Shown in pieces: positions 42,719 to 51,893 of a stretch of 57,869 nt of DNA. The notes under the pieces were generated by a model. It had not been told where the DNA came from, did not search any database, and was given only the letters and a program-made list of their open reading frames with translations. Source of the DNA: Mastigocoleus testarum BC008 (GTDB lineage: Bacteria; Cyanobacteriota; Cyanobacteriia; Cyanobacteriales; Nostocaceae); contig NZ_LMTZ01000157.1 in the NCBI RefSeq assembly GCF_001456025.1, forward strand, positions 1 through 57,869. The letters run 5' to 3'. Position 1 is the first letter of the stretch; every line of letters begins with the position of its first letter. A program made the position numbers and the translations under genes.

Positions 42719-45700
42719 TTATTTATATTCTGGTTCTGGATTTAGCAAGTTTTCTATAACTTTTGGTGTCAAAGGATTCTTCTCATTTCGTAAATCCTCA
42801 ATCCAAGCTTGACGCTGTTGCAATTTAGACTCAGTATCATCTGATTTCACAAATATCTCAAAATCTTCAATTGCGCCTTTATAGTCTCCTGTTAGGGCTC
42901 TAGCAAGTCCACGGCTATCTATGATATCTTCATCTCCCGGTAGCAAATTTACTGCTTGTTCGCAAGCAAACATTACCTCTTTGGGGTAACCATGCAAGCT
43001 ACCATACCAACATAAAGTATTCCAATCTGCTGCTGAAACTTGCAACTTAGGGTAAATTTTTATTGCTTTGTTATATGTTGCAATAGAATTTTTTATATCA
43101 CCTTCTTTAGCTAATTTTTTACCTTGAGTAATTAAAGTTATTGCTCTTACTTTTATCTTTGGATCGATATCTAATTTCGGATTCCAAGTTTTTGCTTGAC
43201 GAAATTTATTTACAGCACTCTGATAATTTCCATCTTTAGCTAATTGTTCACCTTGTTTTACAAGGGTAAAAGCAGCTGCGATTAAAATTCTCCGATTTTG
43301 ACAAATTTCAAGTTGTTCAAGTTTTTCTGGATAGTTAATGAAATAATATTCCAGTTTCTTGCAACCTTGTGTGAGTAAATTATCTAAATCCCAATTCCAT
43401 AATTTTATTGTTTCATCATCAGAAGCAGAAGCAATAGTCTTACCATCTGGACTAAATGTTATGCTATTAACATCAGATGTATGTCCTGATAAAGTTTGGA
43501 GTAACTGACCACTATCCGCAGACCATAATTTTACTGTTCGATCTCGTGAAGTAGAGGCAATAGTTTTTCCATTTGGACTAAACTGCACACTCAAAACTGC
43601 TTTTTTATGTCCTGATAAAGTATGGAGTAATTTACCATTTTCAGTAGACCAAAGTTTTACTGTTCCATCTTGTGATGTGGAAGCAACAATTTTACCGTTA
43701 GGGCTAAATACTGCGTTATATACTTCACCTTTATGTCCTAACAAAGTGTAGAGTAATTTACCATTTGATGCAGACCATATTTTTACTGTTCCATCTTTTG
43801 ATGCGGAAGCAATAGTTTTTCCATCTGGACTGAATATCGCACTTCTTACCCAATCTTTATGTCCCTCTAAAGATTGGAATAATTTACTATCTTCAACATA
43901 CCAAGTTTGGATTTTACTATCCTTTGAGGTGGAAGCAATAGTTTTAGAATCGCTGCTAAATACAACGTTAAGTCCTGAAAAGGAGTATAGTGATTTACCA
44001 TCTAGTACAGACCAAAGTTTTACTGTCCCATCCTTTGATACAGAAACAATAGTTTTTCCATTAGGACTGAATTCTACGCGAATGACTGAGTCTTCATGTC
44101 CTGATAAAGAATGCAGTAAATTATAATCCGAAGCAGACCATATTTTTACTGTTCCATCCTTTGATGCGGAAGCAATAGTTTTTCCGTCTGGGCTGAATCT
44201 AACGTTATTAACTCCAGATTGATGTCTTGATAAAGTCTGGAGTAGTTTACCATCTTGAGCAGACCAAAATTTTACTGTCCCATCTTCTGATACAGAAACA
44301 ATAGTTTTACCATCTGGGCTAAATACTGCGTTATTAACTTCAGACTTATGTCCCGATAAAGTTTGGATTAATTGACCGCTGATTGCACTCCATATTTTTA
44401 CTGTTCCATCTTTTGATACAGAAGCAATAGTTGTCCCATCCTGGCTAAATACCGCGTTATTAACCTCGGATTTATGTCCAGATAAAGTATAAATTAATTT
44501 ACCATTTTCAACAGACCATATTTTTACTGTTCCATCTTTCGATGCAGAAGCAATAATGTTTTCATTACTGCTAAATACGGCATTATTAACCTCAGATTTA
44601 TGTCCAGATAAAGTATAAATTAATTTACCATTTTCAACAGACCATATTTTTACTGTTCCATCTTTCGATGCAGAAGCAATAATGTTTCCATTACCACTAA
44701 ATACGACATTATTAACTTCAGAGTTATGTCCTAATAAAGTACGGAGTAATTTACCATTTTCAGCAGACCATAATTTTATTTTTCTATCTTTTGATGCAGA
44801 AGCAATCGTTTTATTGTCATCACTAAAAACCACACTGTTAATTTTAGATTTATGCCCTGATAAAGTGTATTTTTCATCTATCCAATAATGATTAATTGGC
44901 TTATATATTGCCATATTCACTTTCTGCTTGATGTCGGTTTTAACGAATTTCCCCCACCAATTACGTTCTAACAATTGCTTTGCTTTCATCGCTTCTAGCA
45001 ATGCATCTCCATAATTTTGTAAATTGAAAGAGTGTTCGAAAATTGCAACTGAACGATTCAGCTTTTCTTGTGTCGCACTTATTTCTGCTTTTCCCCAATT
45101 CCAACCAGCGAATCCAGTAGCTAAGGAAGCTGCGAGCAAACCACCAGAAAGCCAGATGATCGCACGTTTTTGTAACTTTACTTTTTCCTGTTGTTGACGA
45201 AATTTTTTCTGCTCTTCCCTATCTTGCGCTTGTAAACTTTCCTCAATAAATTCTCTCTGAGAATCGCTCAAATACTTACTATATCTTTCATCCGCAAACC
45301 ATATAACTGCTTCACCTAAAACACCACCACTTAATAAGTAATCGCAAGCGTGCTTTTCCTGTTCCCATTTAACTACTATAAATTGTAATCTTTCTTGCCA
45401 AATTCGAAACCGACGGTTAACTTCGATCCACTTTTGTAAGATTCCCCATTCCCGGATTAATGCTTCATGAATAATTTCCACCGTTTGCTGTTGAGTGGTT
45501 TCATCCCAGTCAGTAAATACTAAACGCTTATTTGCCAAAAATTCTACTAAATCCCAATTATCTTCCCCTATTTCCCCACGGGTAGCTTTACGCTTAGTAT
45601 CTTCTGTAGCTTCTCCAGGACGCACCAACTGGATAAATATCCGTTCGGCTTGTTGTTTTTCTGAAACAGATAACAGATCCAACACTGAATCTGCATATTT

Positions 45701-47857
45701 TGCTAAAGCTTTTTCTAAACCACCAATTTCTCTGTAAGCTTGATGAGTAAGATACCATTTATTTGGTTTTTGCCACAGTTGGGTCAGGGTAAACTCTAAT
45801 AAAGGTAAACGTCCTGGTTGCTTCCCTAGGTCATCAATTAGTTTTGCTGTTAAACCTTCTTCTAATTCCACCTTCATTTTTTCGGCGGGTTTTTCTATCG
45901 TTTGAGCTAATTCCTCGGGATTCATTGAAGTGAGTAAGACCGGTGAATATTTCTGTAAAGCTTCACCCATTGGTTGATAATCCAAGGCTTTTCCCATAAA
46001 GTCAGCCCTGAGTGTTAGGACGAGGGTAAAACTTGGAGCAAATTTTACTGCATACAGCAATGCATCTAAAAAAAGTTGGCGTTGTTGTTCTGTAACTAGA
46101 GTGTAAAGCTCTTCAAACTGATCGACAATTAAGACAAAATTCTGGTGGAGATTTTTTCCGTTAGGTACCCCGCAAATATTATTATTTCTTATTTGAGTAT
46201 TATTTTTTATTTGAGACTCATCGCTAGATAGATCGAATTTTGAAATTCTAGGTTGTCGAATATCTTTATCCAATTCTGGAGAAACTTTACTGGGAGTGAC
46301 AAGATTTCCGACTAACTTACACAAAGCTTGCTCATTATTGAGCAATTCTACTTCTAATTCTAATTCCTTCAATTGCTGGTTATTTTCTTTTATTGATTCT
46401 CCATTTGACAAATTTAAAGATTGAAGATGGGAATTTAAAGCAATCGTCAAAGCATCAAAAGGATTTTTCCCCGGACGTAAAGATACTATTTGCACGTTAC
46501 CATTCGCCCTTAACTGAGGAACTAAACCAGCAAATACTAAAGAAGATTTTCCACTTCCAGAAGCGCCAACTACAGGGACTAATGGTTTATTTTTGGCAAT
46601 ATCGACTAAATCTGTAATAAATTTATCCCTACCAAAAAATATCGGTGCATCTTCTTCCTTAAATGCAGATAATCCCTTATAAGGAGAGTCGGGAAGTTTA
46701 CCTGTTAATCCTCCTAAATCTTCCCAATTGGGAGCGCATTCTGGGGTATTTTGACAAATAATTGGTAACCAGTTGACTCCTGGTATTTGCTGTTCAACAT
46801 CTTCCTTATTGCTAAGTTCTTGGAGTTTCACCCTTGCATCTCGCACAGAAGCAAATAAAGATTTTCCTCGAACAAAGGAATCGAGAAAATATTTGAGGAA
46901 ATCTTGGGCGATTTTATCTGGTACCACTTCTCGCCAAACAATGATATAAAGTAAACCTAGATTTGCGAATTGTTGAGCTAAACCCAAACCGTCACAAGAA
47001 TTGAAGATTGCTAATTTTAAACCTTTAGCGATTGCTTCTTGGAAAGTATTTTTAATCTCCCCAGGGTTTAAACTATCTGACTCATTGATTTGAAATGAAC
47101 CAACCTGACTATTAGGATCTGTTTGACTGTGACCGCTGTAAAATAAGATATCACAGGGCTCATTCCATAATTTGATAAAGTCTGAACGTTTGGGTTGTGA
47201 AAGAACAGTGAGTTCTGCTCCCCGTTGCTTTAATTTTTCAATTAACTCTCGATCTATTTCAATATCTATATTTGCATTATCACCGAATATGCTGGTAATT
47301 CTAACTCGTCTAAATACTTGATTTTCAATTGGTTGTATTTTAACTTGAGACTCATGCAAACATAATGCTACTTCTAAACTAGAATTACCAGGGAAATAAT
47401 TCCATTCCCGCCAAGGTAAGCGATGTAAAATATCTTTATCTGATTGAGATTTGACCTGTTGAGTATCAATTATAAATATAATTTCTGTTATAGTTTCTGG
47501 CTTATTATCTGATACAGTCGCTAATTCTAATTCTAATTTTGATTTAACACTTTCAAGCCAAGCATTCAATTGAATCTGTAAATTTTTCGCAGATTCCTCA
47601 CATTCTTCATAGGACTCAGACCAAGAAAAATTAGTTGTTTGTTTTCTTTTGAACCCCATTCTCACAGGGTTAAGTAAACTAGTATATTTATTTTGCCATT
47701 TCTGATATAAAACTGGAATCTCTGGAGCCGATCCAAGTTGAATTTCTATTTTTGTGGATTGACCCTCAGTATTTACTATATCTATTATGTTTATATTTTG
47801 ACTAAATCCCGTTTGGAAGTTACCATCGCCAAACTTCAGGCTTACCAAAATCTGCAT
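42719..47857 (-). CDS. CHAT-STAND NTPase-WD40-TPR protein (bacterial NLR-like)
   Basis: A 1712-residue multidomain protein. The CHAT caspase-like domain (~150-370) has catalytic His in Y-S-G-H-S (~241) and Cys in F-N-S-C-D-G (~286). The STAND NTPase follows (~395-890): Walker A G-A-S-G-S-G-K-S-S (~432), Walker B L-I-V-D-Q-F-E-E-L (~579). A hydrophobic segment at ~895-918 could be a TM helix. Then come twelve 42-residue WD40 repeats (~1000-1490) and TPR-like helices (~1515-1690). In such proteins the repeats sense a ligand and the STAND module oligomerises to activate the protease, as in NLR immunity and programmed cell death. Neighbouring blades are nearly identical in DNA, and blade 8 is shortened. 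Target and trigger are unknown. Confidence 0.93.
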   Translation of the reverse strand: MQILVSLKFGDGNFQTGFSQNINIIDIVNTEGQSTKIEIQLGSAPEIPVLYQKWQNKYTSLLNPVRMGFKRKQTTNFSWSESYEECEESAKNLQIQLNAWLESVKSKLELELATVSDNKPETITEIIFIIDTQQVKSQSDKDILHRLPWREWNYFPGNSSLEVALCLHESQVKIQPIENQVFRRVRITSIFGDNANIDIEIDRELIEKLKQRGAELTVLSQPKRSDFIKLWNEPCDILFYSGHSQTDPNSQVGSFQINESDSLNPGEIKNTFQEAIAKGLKLAIFNSCDGLGLAQQFANLGLLYIIVWREVVPDKIAQDFLKYFLDSFVRGKSLFASVRDARVKLQELSNKEDVEQQIPGVNWLPIICQNTPECAPNWEDLGGLTGKLPDSPYKGLSAFKEEDAPIFFGRDKFITDLVDIAKNKPLVPVVGASGSGKSSLVFAGLVPQLRANGNVQIVSLRPGKNPFDALTIALNSHLQSLNLSNGESIKENNQQLKELELEVELLNNEQALCKLVGNLVTPSKVSPELDKDIRQPRISKFDLSSDESQIKNNTQIRNNNICGVPNGKNLHQNFVLIVDQFEELYTLVTEQQRQLFLDALLYAVKFAPSFTLVLTLRADFMGKALDYQPMGEALQKYSPVLLTSMNPEELAQTIEKPAEKMKVELEEGLTAKLIDDLGKQPGRLPLLEFTLTQLWQKPNKWYLTHQAYREIGGLEKALAKYADSVLDLLSVSEKQQAERIFIQLVRPGEATEDTKRKATRGEIGEDNWDLVEFLANKRLVFTDWDETTQQQTVEIIHEALIREWGILQKWIEVNRRFRIWQERLQFIVVKWEQEKHACDYLLSGGVLGEAVIWFADERYSKYLSDSQREFIEESLQAQDREEQKKFRQQQEKVKLQKRAIIWLSGGLLAASLATGFAGWNWGKAEISATQEKLNRSVAIFEHSFNLQNYGDALLEAMKAKQLLERNWWGKFVKTDIKQKVNMAIYKPINHYWIDEKYTLSGHKSKINSVVFSDDNKTIASASKDRKIKLWSAENGKLLRTLLGHNSEVNNVVFSGNGNIIASASKDGTVKIWSVENGKLIYTLSGHKSEVNNAVFSSNENIIASASKDGTVKIWSVENGKLIYTLSGHKSEVNNAVFSQDGTTIASVSKDGTVKIWSAISGQLIQTLSGHKSEVNNAVFSPDGKTIVSVSEDGTVKFWSAQDGKLLQTLSRHQSGVNNVRFSPDGKTIASASKDGTVKIWSASDYNLLHSLSGHEDSVIRVEFSPNGKTIVSVSKDGTVKLWSVLDGKSLYSFSGLNVVFSSDSKTIASTSKDSKIQTWYVEDSKLFQSLEGHKDWVRSAIFSPDGKTIASASKDGTVKIWSASNGKLLYTLLGHKGEVYNAVFSPNGKIVASTSQDGTVKLWSTENGKLLHTLSGHKKAVLSVQFSPNGKTIASTSRDRTVKLWSADSGQLLQTLSGHTSDVNSITFSPDGKTIASASDDETIKLWNWDLDNLLTQGCKKLEYYFINYPEKLEQLEICQNRRILIAAAFTLVKQGEQLAKDGNYQSAVNKFRQAKTWNPKLDIDPKIKVRAITLITQGKKLAKEGDIKNSIATYNKAIKIYPKLQVSAADWNTLCWYGSLHGYPKEVMFACEQAVNLLPGDEDIIDSRGLARALTGDYKGAIEDFEIFVKSDDTESKLQQRQAWIEDLRNEKNPLTPKVIENLLNPEPEYK
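43420..44880 (-). repeat. 126-bp WD40 coding repeats with recent duplication
   Basis: Twelve units of 126 bases (42 residues). Two adjacent units offset by exactly 126 bases (about 44471 and 44597) are identical over roughly 90 bases by eye; others are more diverged. Blade 8 (about 43950-43990) lacks the G-H-x-x-x-V part. Confidence 0.8.
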
Positions 47858-48425
47858 TATTATTTACTTCAGATTGCTCAAGAATATAGTTTCGCTCGCT
47901 TCGTAAGGAGTTTTGCTTGAATTTTTTAATGACTTTCAGCAAATACCTTTTATCCAGATTTTTATGTTGAATAAACCTTGGATAAGTAAATAAATATCAT
48001 TGAAGATAATAATAGTAGTAACTGTTGTGGTGACGAAGCCCATAATCCTAACATGATGCTAAAAACCAGATTTAGTTATGTACATTACAGACTACAAACT
48101 ATGTACGAACAGTTCCAGATTTCAAGTATTTATACCAAAAATTTTATTTGCTCAAGATTTCAGATACTTCATTTTCATGAAACAATTATTTTGTAATGCT
48201 GAACAGGTTTGTACAATTGAGAATATTTAATTATTAGCGTGCAAACATCTATCGCAGTTGTTTATCTTTTAGGATATGGCGACACCTCCGGTAATACCCT
48301 GCGGGCTTATCGCCACAAATGTAAGAACAAGAAAACTTTTATTTCCTATTCCCTACAACGCAAAATATAATTTTATAATAGATTGCTATATAGCAATTTT
48401 CTAAAGATTACTTACCAAAGAAAGG
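47858..48425. other. intergenic region with a GC-rich inverted repeat
   Basis: AT-rich spacer, mostly featureless. At about 48273-48316 GGCGA...TCGCC arms enclose CCTCCGGTAATACCCTGCGGGC, a GC-rich insert of interspersed-repeat character. No gene is supported. Confidence 0.4.
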
Positions 48426-48860
48426 TTATTTTTTACAGTGTTTGTTTAAAAGATTTGTGGCGATTTCAAAACTGTTGGGTTGAGTTTGTACCGCATAAGC
48501 TTCTCTTTCTAAATTTCGTATGCGGCTATCAGTGTACCGTAAAAAAAGTCGTCGAGCAGTCTTGATGGGTTGAATTTCCAAGCCCAAGAGTCGTAATTTA
48601 CCGTTTCCCGCACATAATTGCGCTGCATGAACTGATTCATGAACTATCGTTGGAGTGGCGATTTGTAAATCAAAGACTACAGGATTAATCCATATTTTTT
48701 TGTTCTTCAATAAACCGTAAGCACCACGCTTCGGTGGTAGCTCAACTCTAACTTCAAACCCATACTGTTCTAATTGATTCTTCAAATTGATAAATTGTTG
48801 AGGTGGTTTCTGGGTCTGAGAAATTAGTAATGAAGAATAAAGAGCTACTATTTCCAACAT
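48426..48860 (-). CDS. small HExxH zinc-metalloprotease-like protein
   Basis: A 144-residue protein with H74-E-S-V-H78 (in T-I-V-H-E-S-V-H-A-A-Q) and Glu120 in E-R-E-A-Y-A-V-Q. The spacing and context fit a gluzincin-like zinc site of two His plus a downstream Glu. The preceding strand (K-K-I-W-I-N-P) and the A-Y-A-V-Q helix also occur in minimal metallopeptidase folds. The first 14 residues are hydrophobic and may be a short membrane-proximal or core helix rather than a signal peptide. Proteolytic activity is inferred only from the motif. It lies upstream of the CHAT-STAND gene on the same strand, 568 bases away. Confidence 0.65.
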   Translation of the reverse strand: MLEIVALYSSLLISQTQKPPQQFINLKNQLEQYGFEVRVELPPKRGAYGLLKNKKIWINPVVFDLQIATPTIVHESVHAAQLCAGNGKLRLLGLEIQPIKTARRLFLRYTDSRIRNLEREAYAVQTQPNSFEIATNLLNKHCKK

Positions 48861-49517
48861 AATATTAAAGTAAAAAGTAGTAAGTAATGAGTAATAAATA
48901 ATAAGTAAATATACTTGTTGTTCCTTAAGTTGTTGTTGTTGAATATATTTATTTAATTGAAGATAATAGGACCTATACTTGTTCCGGCTCTAAGAAATTG
49001 TTTAGATAATAGTTTACTCTCGTTATTGAAATATATTTTATTTAATTCAGCATAAGCTTTAACTACTCTAATCGCAAATGATTCAGTTTGTTCTTGAATG
49101 CTAATTATTATTCATGAGTAAAAATTCAGCCAACTTAGTCAGTTGTAACTCAACAGGTAACAAAATATAATTTACTTCTTATATCAAGTCTGCTTAATTA
49201 TTTACTATATAACCCTATTGAAAAGACGGCAGTTATTACCTAATAACCCTTTTACTCATTACTCATTACTCATTACTCATTACTCATTACTCATTACTTA
49301 TTACTTATTACTTATTACTGTGCGCTGTAGACACGCTCATTGTCTGTGCTTACGCCCCACGCGCCCCGCTATAGCTAGAAGATCCGCAGGTAACGTAGTT
49401 ATAGCCTCTAGCTGCGCTACCTATGGATCCGCTAACATCACTTCGCCCCCACAGATGTGATAACTGTTTAGCCGGACGTAATATTACCCCTTACTCCTTA
49501 CTTTTTACTCCTTATTT
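48861..49517. repeat. gene-free region with STRR array and GC-rich dispersed repeat
   Basis: From about 49252 to 49319 the heptamer TACTCAT/ATTACTC is repeated about seven times and then passes into ATTACTT copies, a classic STRR array. It is followed at about 49321-49430 by a GC-rich block containing AGCCTCTAGCTGCGCTACCTATGG, shared with the repeats near 28002 and 57028. Smaller TAAGTA/TTACTCC repeats flank it at 48868-48905 and 49488-49510. The small ORF across this block is a by-product of the repeats. Confidence 0.75.
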
Positions 49518-49937
49518 TCAACTGTTAAAAACTTCTAAAATCTGTCTGCAAAACTTTTTTAGTTTTTCACTTTTTTCTGAAGATGGTTGAGATATACCAA
49601 CACAATTCCAATTATCGACAGTTGAGAGTCGCCATTGTTCGCCATTATGACTGAAACCAGCAATTTCCACACCGATCGCACGCCGCATATCATTCATTGG
49701 ATCTTGATAAAATCTGATTTGGATTAAAAGACTACGACTTTGCCAAGATTTACTGACACCAGGGAAATGAAAACCAATATCAATAGAGTCCGGATCTACT
49801 AATTCCATGGTTTCTGGGTCATTTGTCCAAGGTTTCAAATCCGATTTTGCATCGGGAAATTCGAACTTGAATAAATTTACTATTGTCGCAATTTTACTAG
49901 CAATTTCAAGGTTTGTTGCCATCAGTGCTGCATTCAC
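49518..49937 (-). CDS. conserved hypothetical cyanobacterial protein
   Basis: About 139 residues, soluble, alpha/beta. Features are an N-terminal amphipathic helix (LEIASKIATIVNLFKFEFPD), a P-W-x-x-D-P-E-T-M-E-L-V-D-P-D-S-I-D-I-G-F-H-F-P-G block, then strands LLIQIRFYQDP and AIGVEIAGFSHNGEQWRLST, and a C-terminal helix. A very strong AAGGAGGAGC sits upstream; spacing suits the GTG at 49937 or a TTG at 49943 rather than the ATG at 49922, so the start is uncertain by seven residues. No function known. Confidence 0.65.
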   Translation of the reverse strand: MNAALMATNLEIASKIATIVNLFKFEFPDAKSDLKPWTNDPETMELVDPDSIDIGFHFPGVSKSWQSRSLLIQIRFYQDPMNDMRRAIGVEIAGFSHNGEQWRLSTVDNWNCVGISQPSSEKSEKLKKFCRQILEVFNS

Positions 49938-50257
49938 GGACAATGCTCCTCCTTAGTTGCGTGGGCTACTTAGGTGTCACTCAGTTAAAACACTAAGTTA
50001 AAATTGCCAGAAGGCTCAGTTGGTGGTAATTTGTTTCAGATTATCAAGGTCTATCAGTTGATCGCAATTCAAAATCATACTTTTTTGACATATATTAAGT
50101 TGGGGATTGGGTGTTTGGAACTGGATATTGGGTACTACAGATACATTATTTCTTACTTCTTATTTCTTACTGATTTGTGCTGACTTCTGGACAAGAATGC
50201 TCATTTACGCGGAAAATCGAATATGAATGTTATTCATCCAACCAATAGAATCTACTT
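49938..50257. other. intergenic region between divergent genes
   Basis: Spacer upstream of psbQ and the conserved hypothetical gene. It contains the hypothetical gene's strong ribosome binding site (49949-49958, minus strand) and a short TTACTTCTTATTTCTTAC repeat at about 50150-50170. No operator is recognised. Confidence 0.4.
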
Positions 50258-50728
50258 ATGGGGCGTCAACGTAGTATTTTTTCTTTGATTTTAGTATTTG
50301 TGGCAACATTTTTGTTTGGCTGTAGTGGTCCTACAGTCGCAAAAGCACCACCAACATACACACCCAATCAACTGCAAAAAATCCAAGAATATTCTACTGA
50401 GGTTATTGCAGTTCGCGATCGCGGTTCAGAATTGGAAGATTTAATTGAGAAACAAGATTGGAGAAGGGTTGGTAATTTTATTCATGGTCCAATGACAGAA
50501 GCAAGACTGGCTATCAACTATACTGCTTCTAATTTGCTTCCTCAAGAACAAAAGGAAGCTCGTAAAATTTCCAAGGATATGCTGAGTTATTTGGTCAAAA
50601 TTGACAAAGCTGCTGAATCTAATGATCGCTTTGAAGCTTTAAATAGCTATTCGGCTGTTTATGCAGATATCGATAGATTCTTGAAGCTACTTCCCGAAAT
50701 CGAACCAGAACCTGTCTCTGAATCTTAA
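50258..50728 (+). CDS. psbQ: photosystem II extrinsic lipoprotein PsbQ (CyanoQ)
   Basis: A 156-residue protein with lipoprotein signal and lipobox L-F-G-C (Cys22). The mature part is a four-helix bundle of PsbQ type: Y-T-P-N-Q-L-Q-K-I-Q-E-Y, R-D-R-G-S-E-L-E-D-L-I-E-K-Q-D-W-R-R-V-G-N-F-I-H-G-P-M, L-L-P-Q-E-Q-K-E-A-R, Y-A-D-I-D-R-F-L-K-L-L-P. CyanoQ binds the lumenal face of photosystem II near CP47 and PsbO and supports oxygen evolution and PSII stability. The length matches other cyanobacterial PsbQ proteins. The stop codon lies in a 16-bp tandem repeat that runs on past the gene. Confidence 0.88.
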   Translation: MGRQRSIFSLILVFVATFLFGCSGPTVAKAPPTYTPNQLQKIQEYSTEVIAVRDRGSELEDLIEKQDWRRVGNFIHGPMTEARLAINYTASNLLPQEQKEARKISKDMLSYLVKIDKAAESNDRFEALNSYSAVYADIDRFLKLLPEIEPEPVSES

Positions 50729-50796
50729 TTATTCTGAATTTTAATTGTTCGGAATCTTAATTGTTCAAAACCTTAATTGTTCAAAACCTTAATTTC
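50718..50796 (+). repeat. 16-bp tandem repeat overlapping the psbQ stop
   Basis: About five diverging copies of TTC(A/T)(A/G)AA(C/T)CTTAATTG; the two distal copies are identical. The TAA of the first copy is the psbQ stop codon. Confidence 0.75.
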
Positions 50797-50900
50797 CCAA
50801 AACTTTGCTTGCTAGTTGTCAGGAGTTAAGAGTTATAAATTGTCGTTCTTCACTATTTCTGGGTGAGGACGACCCCAAAGAGCAATGATTATCTCAAAAA

Positions 50901-50923
50901 TCCCACGGCTTATAGTCGTGGGA
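50901..50923. repeat. solo IS200/IS605-like hairpin
   Basis: TCCCACGGCT / AGTCGTGGGA, 10-bp arms with one wobble around TAT. This type of CCCACGGCT(A) hairpin is typical of IS200/IS605-element ends. No transposase is nearby, so it is a leftover or an independent repeat. It may terminate the psbQ and mscS transcripts. Confidence 0.5.
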
Positions 50924-50978
50924 AACCTTATCCTCAGTATAGATATGTGAAAGTCTTGGGGACAGGTCTTCGCTAAAT

Positions 50979-51893
50979 CTATCTGTGACTACCGTCAAAA
51001 CTGGAATTCTGAACAACGCTATTTTCTTCCGATGGCATCAGATGATCGTTAAATTTTTGTTGATTGTAAAAGTATAATGTACGAATTGGGTAAGGAATAT
51101 TAATATCTGCATTATCAAATACTCGTTTAATACTGATGATTGCCCGAGTCTTTACACGACGTACTTCTGTTTGTTGAGGAAGCGTCCAGTAACGAACCGC
51201 AAAATCAATAGAACTATCACCAAAGCCAATTAAATCTATTTCTGGTGCAGGATCTTGTAAAACACCATCTACTTGTGAGACTGATCGTTTCAAGATTTCA
51301 GATGCTTTGGATAAAGGTGTATTGTAATCTACACCTACTGCTAAATCTGTCCGTCTGCTATTAAATGCAGTCCTCACCTGAACTGCACTGGTAAATACTT
51401 TGGAGTTTGGTAATAAAACCCTTTCTCCTGTGTATGTACGAATTTTAGTTGTGCGAATATCAACCTGTTCGACTGTGCCTTCATAATCCCCTATGATTAT
51501 TTGATCGCCAATTCTAAAAGGTTCTTGTAATAGTAAAAGTATTCCAGCAAGAAAATTTTTGAAAATATCTTGAAAAGCAAAACCAATTGCTACGGAACTA
51601 AGCCCCAAAGTGGCAATAATATCTCCTAACCTTAAACCTGGGAATGCTATTACTGCAGCTAGAAGAATGCCAACAGTCCAAGTAGCGACGTAAACTGTTT
51701 TAGATAGTAATATTTGTAAAGATTTACTACGAATTGCTTTCTCGCCCAACTTAGTGGCTATTCCCGCAACCAATTGAGCAACAAAGCGAGTCAGTAAAAT
51801 AATAATTAAGGCAGTTAGTAGTGCAGGAAAAATCAATATTGCATTACTAATCAATTCCTTAATGCTAGATTTGATTGTTTCCACTAAAGCCAT
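50979..51893 (-). CDS. MscS-family small-conductance mechanosensitive channel
   Basis: A 304-residue protein. Three TM helices (~17-40, ~62-82 and ~88-120); the last has the glycine/alanine-rich MscS pore (IIATLGLSSVAIGFAFQDIFKNFLAGILLLLQEPFRIGDQI), followed by the beta domain G-D-Y-E-G-T-V-E-Q-V-D-I-R-T-T-K-I-R-T and L-P-N-S-K-V-F. The C-terminal alpha/beta domain has F-G-D-S-S-I-D-F-A-V-R-Y-W and I-P-Y-P-I-R-T-L. It opens under membrane tension to release solutes on osmotic down-shock. The length is MscS-like without extra domains. The gene is monocistronic. Confidence 0.93.
   Translation of the reverse strand: MALVETIKSSIKELISNAILIFPALLTALIIILLTRFVAQLVAGIATKLGEKAIRSKSLQILLSKTVYVATWTVGILLAAVIAFPGLRLGDIIATLGLSSVAIGFAFQDIFKNFLAGILLLLQEPFRIGDQIIIGDYEGTVEQVDIRTTKIRTYTGERVLLPNSKVFTSAVQVRTAFNSRRTDLAVGVDYNTPLSKASEILKRSVSQVDGVLQDPAPEIDLIGFGDSSIDFAVRYWTLPQQTEVRRVKTRAIISIKRVFDNADINIPYPIRTLYFYNQQKFNDHLMPSEENSVVQNSSFDGSHR

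Noticed and set aside
43420..44880. Repeat array considered as CRISPR
   Set aside because: Units are 126 bases in frame and encode WD40 blades; no spacer structure and no cas genes.
49252..49319. Heptamer array considered as CRISPR or replication-origin iterons
   Set aside because: Seven-base units without spacers, typical STRR; no dnaA or rep gene near.
49218..49460. 80-residue plus-strand ORF
   Set aside because: Translation of STRR heptamers (HYSLLIT repeats) and a GC-rich dispersed repeat; not a gene.
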